DNA from: an uncultured Clostridia bacterium
GTDB lineage: Bacteria > Bacillota > Clostridia > TANB77 > CAG-508
Reading direction: 5' to 3'
Assembly (NCBI GenBank): GCA_944390305.1
Contig: CALXPX010000085.1
Span: 1-5,078, forward strand
Length of the DNA stretch: 5,078 nucleotides
Part shown: positions 1 to 5,078 of the stretch, piece after piece
How the letters are laid out: each line of letters starts with the position of its first letter
Position numbering within the stretch: the stretch's first letter is position 1
Notes under the pieces: model-generated
Seen by the model: only the letters and a program-made list of their open reading frames with translations
Told to the model about the DNA's origin: nothing
Databases searched by the model: none
Made by a program: the position numbers and the translations under genes

Positions 1-1730
1 TTGATGATCTTTATGATTTTGACAAAAAGATAAATGAAAAAGCAGAAGAATATGGTGAAAAGTTTGATTATTGTGTTGAAACTAAAATTGATGGACTATC
101 TTGTGCAATTAAATATGAAAAAGGAATTTTAGTTCAGGGAGCTACTAGAGGAGATGGATTAGTAGGAGAAGATATAACTCCAAATGTAAAAACTATAAAA
201 ACTGTACCACATAAATTAAAAGAGCCTATAGACATTACAGTAAGAGGAGAAGTGTTTATATCTAAAGAAGATTTTGAAAAACTTAATGAGGAAAGAGAAA
301 TATTAGGAGAGAGTATTTTCGCAAATGCAAGAAATGCAGCAGCAGGATCTTTAAGACAACTAAATTCTAAAATAACAGCTAAAAGACCATTAGATATATA
401 CATTTTTAATGTTCAAAAAATAGAAGGAAAAACATTTAATTCACATTGGGAAGAACTTAATTATTTAGAAAAATTAGGATTCAATGTGGTTCCTTTTAGA
501 AAGTTATGCCATAATGTAAAAGAAGTAATTAAAGCTATTGATGAAATAGGAGATAAAAGAGATGATTTAAGCTTTGGAATTGATGGAGCAGTTATTAAAG
601 TAGATAATTTAAAATTCAGACAAGAGTTAGGATCAACATTTAAAGTTCCAAAATGGGCTATAGCATATAAATATCCACCAGAAAAGAAAGAAACTATTCT
701 TAAAGATATAATTTGTCAAGTAGGTAGAACTGGTGTTATAACTCCTATGGCTATATTAGAACCAGTTAAAGTGGCAGGGTCTACTATTTCTAAAACTACT
801 TTGCATAATGAAGATTTTATAAAAGAAAAAGAATTAAAAATTGGTGATCATGTAATAATTCAAAAGCAAGGCGATGTAATACCAGAGGTAGTAGATGTTC
901 TAAAAGACAAAAGAAATGGAACTCAAAAAGATTTTGTAATGCCTAAAGTTTGTCCTGTATGCGGGGCTCCTGCTATAAGAGAAATAGGAGAATCTGCTGT
1001 CAGATGTACAGGAATAGAATGTAGTGCAAAAGCATTAAGAAATATTGTACATTTTGCATCAAATGATGGAATGGATATTGAAGGTCTTGGAATAAAAATA
1101 GTAGAGCAATTATTAGATAAAAAACTTATAAAAGATATTGCAGATATTTATACTCTTACAATTGACGATGTAGCATCACTAAGAAAAAATGGTAGAAAAT
1201 TTGCAGAAAATCTTATTAATGCTATTAATGAAAGTAAAAACAGGGATTTGGAAAATTTAATTTCTGCTTTTGGCATTAGACATGTTGGAAAAAAATTAGC
1301 AAAAGTACTTGCTAAAAAATATAAAACATTGGATGAACTGATGAATGCAACTGCATTTGATTTAAGTATGAAGGATGATATTGGAGAGATAATAGCTGAA
1401 AGTATTTATAGCTTTTTTAAAGAAAAACAAACTTTAGACTTAATAAAAAGATTAAAAGAAGCTGGAGTTAACACAAAACATTTAGAAGAAGTGCAAATAG
1501 ATAATAGATTTGAAGGAAAAATATTTGTGCTAACAGGAAGCCTTTCAAAATATTCTAGAGGTAAGGCAGGTGAAATCATAGAAAAATTTGGTGGTAAAAC
1601 TTCATCAAGTGTATCTAAAAAAACTGATTATGTATTAGCAGGAGATGACGCTGGAAGTAAATTAGATAAAGCACAAAAGTTGGGTGTAACTGTAATATCT
1701 GAGCAAGAATTTGATAATATGATAAAATAG
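1..1730 (+). CDS. ligA: NAD-dependent DNA ligase LigA (5' end outside window)
   Basis: LigA seals nicks in duplex DNA, using NAD+ to adenylate an active-site lysine, during replication and repair. The frame is open from the first base (first whole codon at 3), giving 575 visible residues; the internal GTG at 252 is not the start. The adenylation motif ETKIDG lies at 78-95, with the nucleophilic lysine at 84-86. Then come TRGDG, the NARNAAAGSLRQL motif, DGAVIKV (lysine at 597-599) and AYKYPPEK (lysine at 669-671). Spacing between these lysines closely follows the E. coli enzyme. An OB-fold region (VGRTGVITP...GDVIPEV) follows, then a four-cysteine zinc finger (951-1022), helix-hairpin-helix repeats (about 1040-1440) and a C-terminal BRCT domain (1509-1727). 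By comparison with E. coli K115, roughly 85-90 N-terminal residues are missing, so the full protein should be near 660 residues. All visible key residues are present, so it appears functional. It is probably first or internal in an operon with the next two genes. Confidence 0.98.
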   Translation, partial: DDLYDFDKKINEKAEEYGEKFDYCVETKIDGLSCAIKYEKGILVQGATRGDGLVGEDITPNVKTIKTVPHKLKEPIDITVRGEVFISKEDFEKLNEEREILGESIFANARNAAAGSLRQLNSKITAKRPLDIYIFNVQKIEGKTFNSHWEELNYLEKLGFNVVPFRKLCHNVKEVIKAIDEIGDKRDDLSFGIDGAVIKVDNLKFRQELGSTFKVPKWAIAYKYPPEKKETILKDIICQVGRTGVITPMAILEPVKVAGSTISKTTLHNEDFIKEKELKIGDHVIIQKQGDVIPEVVDVLKDKRNGTQKDFVMPKVCPVCGAPAIREIGESAVRCTGIECSAKALRNIVHFASNDGMDIEGLGIKIVEQLLDKKLIKDIADIYTLTIDDVASLRKNGRKFAENLINAINESKNRDLENLISAFGIRHVGKKLAKVLAKKYKTLDELMNATAFDLSMKDDIGEIIAESIYSFFKEKQTLDLIKRLKEAGVNTKHLEEVQIDNRFEGKIFVLTGSLSKYSRGKAGEIIEKFGGKTSSSVSKKTDYVLAGDDAGSKLDKAQKLGVTVISEQEFDNMIK

Positions 1731-1740
1731 GAGCAAATAT

Positions 1741-1983
1741 ATGGAAGGAAAATATAGTTTTAATAGATTTTCAAAAGACTTAGATGATGGATATAAAATT
1801 TTATTTAATTACGTTAGAAATAGATATGTAGTATATAAAGTTAAAGATAATTGTTATATGCAAGAACTAGTAGAACAAATGAGCAGGAATCCTGTACCAG
1901 AAAAAGCTATGATTACAACTAAAGCAATAAAGCAAATGTTTCCTTATATGGAAGATATAGAATATAAGCAAGAAAGTAACTAA
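1741..1983 (+). CDS. Small uncharacterised protein downstream of ligA
   Basis: This encodes an 80-residue protein whose family I do not recognise with certainty. The ATG start is supported by AGGAG at 1729-1733, seven bases upstream and overlapping the ligA stop codon, which suggests translation closely tied to ligA. The sequence looks soluble: no signal peptide or membrane helix is visible. It has an aromatic- and lysine-rich N-terminal half (YSFNRFSKDLDDGYKILFNY, then NRYVVYKVKDNCY) and a probably helical C-terminal half ending MFPYMEDIEYKQESN. A single cysteine (C38) gives no metal-site pattern. Codon use matches ligA, so recent transfer is not indicated. Position alone does not show a role in ligation. 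It may be a lineage-specific clostridial protein conserved beside ligA, but I cannot confirm that from this sequence. Confidence 0.85.
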   Translation: MEGKYSFNRFSKDLDDGYKILFNYVRNRYVVYKVKDNCYMQELVEQMSRNPVPEKAMITTKAIKQMFPYMEDIEYKQESN

Positions 1984-2001
1984 AAATGGAGAATATAATT
2001 C

Positions 2002-2409
2002 ATGGAAGAAGAAAAGGAAGAGAAAGAATATAAAATAGAAGATGTAGAATTAAATGCAAACAATAAAGAGTTTATGTTAAAAGCATTAGAAGATGGAGCG
2101 CCATGGGCATTAGCATATGCTTCTGATAAATTACTAGAAGATAAAGATTTAATTTTAAAAGCAGTTAAAAAAGATGGCCAAATTTTATACTATGCAAGTA
2201 AAGAATTAAGAGATGATAAGGAAGTAGTGTTAGCGGCTGTTACTAATAAGGGTTTGATCTTAAAATATGCAAGTAAAAGATTAAGAGGAGATAAAGAAAT
2301 AGGATTAGCTGCAATAAAGCAAGATAAAAGAGCTGAAATGTATTTAACAGACGACTTAAGAAATGATGAAGAGATAAATAATATTCTTCATCCTAAAGAA
2401 AATAATTGA
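2002..2409 (+). CDS. DUF4116-type repeat protein
   Basis: This encodes a 135-residue acidic protein with a charged N-terminus (MEEEKEEKEYKIEDVEL) and four tandem helical repeats at residues 21-46, 47-71, 72-96 and 97-121, plus the start of a fifth (NDEEI). Each repeat follows the pattern D-K-E-x-hydrophobic2-x-A-hydrophobic-x2-x-G-x-hydrophobic2-x-Y-A-S-x2-L-R, which fits my memory of the DUF4116 family, whose molecular function is not known. The fourth repeat is degenerate (YLTDDLRN in place of YASxxLR). No signal peptide, membrane helix or catalytic motif is seen, so a cytoplasmic protein-binding role is possible but is only inference. The start follows TGGAG at 1987-1991 with a longish 10-base spacer. 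It lies 18 bases after the previous gene and is followed by a terminator, so it is probably the last gene of the ligA transcript. Confidence 0.88.
   Translation: MEEEKEEKEYKIEDVELNANNKEFMLKALEDGAPWALAYASDKLLEDKDLILKAVKKDGQILYYASKELRDDKEVVLAAVTNKGLILKYASKRLRGDKEIGLAAIKQDKRAEMYLTDDLRNDEEINNILHPKENN
2062..2364 (+). repeat. Four coding tandem repeats of 75-78 bases (DUF4116 units)
   Basis: Units are at 2062-2139 (78 bases, one extra codon), 2140-2214, 2215-2289 and 2290-2364 (75 bases each). They are in frame and diverged at the DNA level, with the strongest protein likeness between the second and third units (DKDLILKAV...YASKELRD against DKEVVLAAV...YASKRLRG). They look like an old duplication within the gene rather than a recent slippage array. 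Confidence 0.8.
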
Positions 2410-2433
2410 TAAAAAATACAAAGTATAAAAAAT

Positions 2434-2471
2434 AAAGCCTTCATTTAAATTAATATATAATGAAGGTTTTT
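2434..2471. terminator. Bidirectional intrinsic terminator between converging genes
   Basis: The arms 2434-2445 and 2459-2470 pair over 12 positions, with a CCTTCATT/AATGAAGG core, one G-T wobble and three A-T pairs at the base; the loop is 13 bases. On the plus strand the 3' arm runs into five T's, then ATTTT. On the minus strand the other arm runs into TTTATTTTTTA. It begins 24 bases after the DUF4116 gene stop and ends 4 bases before the rqcH stop, so one hairpin can serve both transcripts. The stem is AT-rich outside the core, so its strength is uncertain. Confidence 0.82.
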
Positions 2472-2474
2472 ATT

Positions 2475-4205
2475 TTAATTATTTTCATTTATGGAAATTC
2501 CTGAACTAGGTTCTACATTTATAGTTTTTTGATTTGTATAAATAACATATCCAGGTGATGCACCATTAGGTTTTTTTACATATTTTCTTAGAGTATAATC
2601 TACAGGTACATTAGAAGAAAATTTTGCCTTACTATAATATGCTGCTATTTGCGCACATTTTATAATTGTTTCAGTTTTAGGTGTATCTCCATTACATCTT
2701 AGAATAACATGGCTGCCATGAATTTCTTTGGCATGAAACCAATAGTCGTTATCACTAGCTACTTTCATTGTTAAATAGTCATTTTGCCTGTTATTTTTAC
2801 CAACTAAAACAGTATAATTATCTATTTTTAATCTTAAATAATTTTCTATACTACTAATATTTTCTTTTTTATTATTTTTACTACTTTTAAATGTGTCATT
2901 AAATAATATATTTTCAGATATTTCATTATATATTTCATTAACAGAATCTAAATTATTAGCATTATCTAATTCATAAATTAAACTTCCTAAATAGTCTAAT
3001 TCTTTTTCAGAATCTTTCTTTTGTATTTTTACTATTTCTAGAGTATTTTTTAGTTTATTATATTTTTTATAATATTTTTCAGCATTTTGAGAAGTTGTTA
3101 AATCATTATCTATTGGAATTTGAATAATTGAATTGTTATCATAATAATTTTCTACTTCGACAAATTTATTTGATGTTTTCTTTGTATCTATTCTATAAAT
3201 ATTTGCAATTAAAAGTTCACCAAAGGTTTTATATTTTTCTAAGTCTTTGCATGCAGAAATTTTTCTATCAATATTATCTAATTTTCTAGTAATTTTATCT
3301 AAAGTAACATTTATAATTTTTAGTAAATTATTTCTATAATTTATCAAGATGTCTTTTTGATATTTAGAAAAATAAAAATCATCTAAGAAAAAATTTATTT
3401 GTAAAGGTTCTTTGGATTCAGAGATTAAATTTAAACATATTGTATAATTATTTTTATATTCTTTGCATATTAAATTATTAGAATTTATAATGTTAAGGAT
3501 ATAGCTATATAATTCTATAAGACTAGAATTTGTTACAGTATTAGATAATTTTAATTCTTCTAAAGCACTTTGCACAAATAATTTACTAATTCCAGTAAAA
3601 TTACTAGAAATAATATTATCTAAAGTATATGAAGTGTTGTTTGATTTTTCTATGCAAAAGTTTATGAAATCTTTTTCAGAAAAGTTTAGTATATCTTTTT
3701 TAGAAGAATTAGGCAAAATGTATTTTCGAGCTGGCATTATATTTCTAGAAGAACTATCCAAATTTTCATTATCAAATTTTTTTAATGCATCAATAATTAT
3801 TTTATCTTGATTTAAAAGTATAACGTTACTGTATTTGCCCATTAATTCTATGGCAAGAGTTCTTGTGATTTTATCATTCATTTCATTAAAACATTCAAAA
3901 TCTATAAAGGCAATTCTTTCTAAATTATTCATATATATTTTATTTATTTTAGATCCAATTAAGTGTTTCCTTAAAAGCATACAAAAATTAGGTGCTACAT
4001 AAGGGTTAGACTTTTCTTTAGTAGTTAAGTTAAGCCTATAATTATTAGCACTTATATCTATATTAAGAGCATAAGTTACTTTATTTGAATAAATACTAAA
4101 GATAAGCTCATTTTTATTTGGTTCATATATTCTATTTACTTTTCCATTTATAAGAACTTTTAATTCCTTGATAATAGAATTTAAAATTAGTCCATCAAAA
4201 GCCAT
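2475..4205 (-). CDS. rqcH: Ribosome quality control protein RqcH (NFACT family, Rqc2 homologue)
   Basis: RqcH binds large ribosomal subunits that still carry peptidyl-tRNA after a stall, and directs alanine-tailing of the stuck chain so that proteases such as ClpXP can remove it. Members are often annotated as fibronectin-binding protein FbpA/Fbp54. The protein is 576 residues, close to the usual size. NFACT-N is about residues 1-180 (MAFDG at 1-5, NFCMLLRKHL at 73-82, LERI at 95-98, ELMGKYSNVIL at 120-130). A helix-hairpin-helix segment follows near 194-217. Lysine-rich coiled-coil arms lie around 285-335 and 375-430. NFACT-R is about 453-565 (DNDYWFHAKEIHGSHVILR, then KKPNGASPGYVIYT). The family's usual Asp-Arg pair appears as Glu96-Arg97. 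The start at 4205 has GGAGG seven bases upstream. An in-frame ATG at 4304 would add 33 hydrophobic residues unlike the family and lies upstream of the likely promoter, so it is rejected. Confidence 0.96.
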   Translation of the reverse strand: MAFDGLILNSIIKELKVLINGKVNRIYEPNKNELIFSIYSNKVTYALNIDISANNYRLNLTTKEKSNPYVAPNFCMLLRKHLIGSKINKIYMNNLERIAFIDFECFNEMNDKITRTLAIELMGKYSNVILLNQDKIIIDALKKFDNENLDSSSRNIMPARKYILPNSSKKDILNFSEKDFINFCIEKSNNTSYTLDNIISSNFTGISKLFVQSALEELKLSNTVTNSSLIELYSYILNIINSNNLICKEYKNNYTICLNLISESKEPLQINFFLDDFYFSKYQKDILINYRNNLLKIINVTLDKITRKLDNIDRKISACKDLEKYKTFGELLIANIYRIDTKKTSNKFVEVENYYDNNSIIQIPIDNDLTTSQNAEKYYKKYNKLKNTLEIVKIQKKDSEKELDYLGSLIYELDNANNLDSVNEIYNEISENILFNDTFKSSKNNKKENISSIENYLRLKIDNYTVLVGKNNRQNDYLTMKVASDNDYWFHAKEIHGSHVILRCNGDTPKTETIIKCAQIAAYYSKAKFSSNVPVDYTLRKYVKKPNGASPGYVIYTNQKTINVEPSSGISINENN

Positions 4206-4212
4206 ATTTGTT

Positions 4213-4217
4213 CCTCC
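4213..4217 (-). promoter_or_regulatory. Ribosome binding site that fixes the rqcH start
   Basis: On the minus strand GGAGG lies seven bases before the ATG at 4205-4203, which is ideal spacing. Together with the MAFDG family N-terminus, it decides the start over the upstream in-frame ATG at 4304. Confidence 0.92.
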
Positions 4218-4229
4218 ATATTCTAGTAG

Positions 4230-4258
4230 ATAATAACATAAATATATATAAAAAACAA
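4230..4258 (-). promoter_or_regulatory. Probable SigA-type promoter of rqcH, extended -10
   Basis: Reading the minus strand, TTGTTT (4258-4253) is followed after exactly 17 bases by TATTAT (4235-4230), preceded by TG one base away (TGTTATTAT), an extended -10. Transcription would begin near 4223, leaving a leader of about 18 bases before the start codon. The -35 is imperfect and the region is AT-rich, so chance resemblance is possible, but the position relative to the ribosome binding site is right. Confidence 0.68.
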
Positions 4259-4347
4259 TAAAAATTAAGTAGTTGATTAAAAAATATATATGTGTAAAAT
4301 GCAAGATAAAGAAAGTAAAAGAAAAAATAAAGTGAGTAAATTATATT

Positions 4348-4359
4348 AAGTATATACTT
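4348..4359. repeat. 12-nt perfect palindrome
   Basis: AAGTATATACTT reads the same on both strands. It lies 101 bases upstream of the sigma factor -35 and 90 bases upstream of the rqcH -35. It could be a dimer-binding site, but a palindrome of this length can arise by chance in such AT-rich DNA. Confidence 0.45.
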
Positions 4360-4366
4360 CAAGAGC

Positions 4367-4396
4367 AATTCTATTTATAAAATGATAAATAGAATT
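4367..4396. repeat. Perfect 12-bp inverted repeat with 6-base loop
   Basis: AATTCTATTTAT (4367-4378) and ATAAATAGAATT (4385-4396) are exact reverse complements around AAAATG. No T-run follows on either strand, so it does not look like a terminator. It lies 63 bases upstream of the sigma factor -35, outside both predicted transcripts. A protein-binding operator is the simplest reading, but no known regulator motif was recognised. Confidence 0.7.
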
Positions 4397-4444
4397 AATA
4401 ATAGATAGGAACATATTTTTGCAAATGTTTTATTTTAACTAAAA

Positions 4445-4456
4445 AAATCATGATTT
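4445..4456. repeat. 12-nt perfect palindrome abutting the -35 of the sigma factor promoter
   Basis: AAATCATGATTT is fully symmetric and ends three bases before the -35 hexamer at 4460. A regulator bound here could contact or block RNA polymerase. No specific regulator is indicated. Confidence 0.5.
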
Positions 4457-4459
4457 GTA

Positions 4460-4488
4460 TTGACATTATACGGTTTTATCAATATAAT
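4460..4488 (+). promoter_or_regulatory. Consensus SigA-type promoter of the sigma factor gene
   Basis: TTGACA (4460-4465) and TATAAT (4483-4488) are both exact consensus hexamers with the optimal 17-base spacer. Transcription would begin near 4495, giving a leader of about 28 bases that includes the ribosome binding site at 4507-4511. It predicts strong transcription by the housekeeping polymerase unless a repressor holds it down. Confidence 0.93.
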
Positions 4489-4506
4489 ACAAGAGTAAAT
4501 ACAATT

Positions 4507-4511
4507 GGAGG
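4507..4511 (+). promoter_or_regulatory. Ribosome binding site of the sigma factor gene
   Basis: GGAGG lies 11 bases before the ATG at 4523, slightly longer than the usual spacing. No other in-frame start codon lies nearer, and the protein aligns with SigH from close to this methionine. Confidence 0.85.
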
Positions 4512-4522
4512 TATACTTTTAA

Positions 4523-5078
4523 ATGACAAACAGCAACGTTTTCTTTTCAAAAGAGATTTATGAAAATGTAACAGATGAAGAGCTGATAAAAAAAATAAAG
4601 GAAAATGATAAATCAGCTTTGGATTTTTTGATTCATAGATATAAAGATGTTGTGAATATGAAAGTTAGTAAATATTATTTAAATGGAGCTGAAAAAGAAG
4701 ACATTGAACAAGAAGGTTTAATTGGTCTTTATAAAGCAATAAAAAGTTTTGACTCTAAGAAGCAAAATTCTTTTAAAACATTTGCTAACCTTTGTATAGA
4801 AAGACAAATAATAACGGCAATTAAAGGTTCTAATAGACAAAAACATATGCCTCTTAATTCTTATTTGTCATTAAACACTTCTAATTATGAAAATGAAGAT
4901 GGAGAAGAAGAAGGACAATTAATAGAAATTCTTGATGCTAATCCTATAGAAGATCCATTAGATACAGTAACTAAAAACGAATATTATAAAATGGTGGAAA
5001 AAACTATAGATGAATCACTTAGTGATTTTGAAAAAAAGGTTTTAGCAAAGTTTATAGATGGACAAAGCTATATACAAA
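4523..5078 (+). CDS. sigH: SigH-family RNA polymerase sigma factor (3' end outside window)
   Basis: This is a sigma-70-family factor of the SigH (Spo0H) type. In B. subtilis SigH directs transition-phase and early sporulation genes. The window shows 185 residues; the family usually has about 210-220, so most of region 4.2 is missing. Region 2 spans about residues 18-105, with the core-binding and -10 segment EDIEQEGLIGLYKAIKSF (59-76) and ERQIITAIKGSNRQKHMPLNSYLSL (93-117), which matches B. subtilis SigH (ITRQIITAIKTATRQKHIPLNSY) closely. An acidic linker (NYENEDGEEEG, 121-131) follows, then the start of region 4 at LSDFEKKVLAKFIDGQSY (166-183). The gene has a consensus promoter and GGAGG site. 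From memory, sigH in many Firmicutes lies near rlmB and secE-nusG, whereas here the neighbour is a divergent rqcH, so a SigH paralogue is possible and the gene symbol is provisional. Confidence 0.9.
   Translation, partial: MTNSNVFFSKEIYENVTDEELIKKIKENDKSALDFLIHRYKDVVNMKVSKYYLNGAEKEDIEQEGLIGLYKAIKSFDSKKQNSFKTFANLCIERQIITAIKGSNRQKHMPLNSYLSLNTSNYENEDGEEEGQLIEILDANPIEDPLDTVTKNEYYKMVEKTIDESLSDFEKKVLAKFIDGQSYIQ

Larger units (their letters stand above)
4206..4522. other. Divergent intergenic region, rqcH / sigma factor
   Basis: These 317 bases hold no credible gene. The very AT-rich part next to rqcH (4206-4260) contains its ribosome binding site and promoter. From 4261 to 4347 I see only A-rich sequence with no recognisable element. 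From 4348 to 4522 there are two short perfect palindromes, one long inverted repeat, and the promoter and ribosome binding site of the sigma factor gene. Confidence 0.85.

Noticed and set aside
252..254. GTG as the start of ligA
   Set aside because: The same frame stays open to the left edge and encodes the essential KIDG lysine and TRGDG motif, so GTG here is an internal valine codon.
134..403. 89-residue open frame on the minus strand
   Set aside because: It lies entirely within ligA, opposite conserved ligase motifs, has no ribosome binding site of note, and is a shadow of the real frame.
1986..2033. ATG at 1986 opening a 15-codon frame overlapping the DUF4116 gene start
   Set aside because: It overlaps the ribosome binding site of the next gene, lacks its own good site, and stops after a few basic residues.
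4206..4304. Hydrophobic N-terminal extension or signal peptide on RqcH
   Set aside because: It is translated promoter and leader sequence; the family start and a perfect ribosome binding site lie downstream at 4205.
4418..4425. TTTGCAAA 8-nt palindrome
   Set aside because: It is too short to stand out in AT-rich DNA and does not extend further.
4459..4465. Possible Spo0A box on the sigma factor promoter
   Set aside because: ATTGACA matches the reversed 0A-box consensus TTCGACA at only 5 of 7 positions and is better explained as the -35 hexamer.

Overview
This window looks like chromosomal DNA from a low-G+C Firmicute, most likely Clostridium or a close relative. The evidence is the very AT-rich sequence with heavy use of AGA, ATA and AAA codons, strong GGAGG-type ribosome binding sites, an RqcH/NFACT protein, and a SigH-family sporulation-type sigma factor. 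No mobile element, CRISPR array, rRNA or tRNA gene was seen.

Layout. (1) 1-1730, plus strand: the 3' seven-eighths or so of ligA, the NAD-dependent DNA ligase; the 5' end lies before the window. (2) 1741-1983 and 2002-2409, plus strand: two small genes set 10 and 18 bases apart behind ligA, so probably one transcript. The first is an unrecognised 80-residue protein. The second is a 135-residue protein made of four 25-26-residue DUF4116-type repeats. (3) 2434-2471: a hairpin with T-rich tracts on both sides, which can terminate the ligA transcript and the converging rqcH transcript. (4) 2475-4205, minus strand: rqcH, the bacterial Rqc2/NEMF homologue of ribosome-associated quality control. Its start is at 4205, not at the upstream ATG at 4304, because a promoter and a perfect ribosome binding site lie inside that upstream stretch. 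(5) 4206-4522: a 317-base divergent intergenic region with a promoter for each flanking gene, one perfect 12-bp inverted repeat and two perfect 12-nt palindromes. (6) 4523-5078, plus strand: a SigH-family sigma factor cut by the window end, driven by a promoter with both consensus hexamers at 17-bp spacing.

The genes are mainly housekeeping (DNA ligation, rescue of stalled ribosomes) plus a transition-phase/sporulation-type regulator. I see no clear new multi-gene system. The points most worth a second look are the symmetric elements upstream of the sigma factor, the question of whether this sigma factor is the canonical SigH or a paralogue, the Glu-Arg pair in RqcH where the family usually has Asp-Arg, and the two uncharacterised small genes behind ligA.
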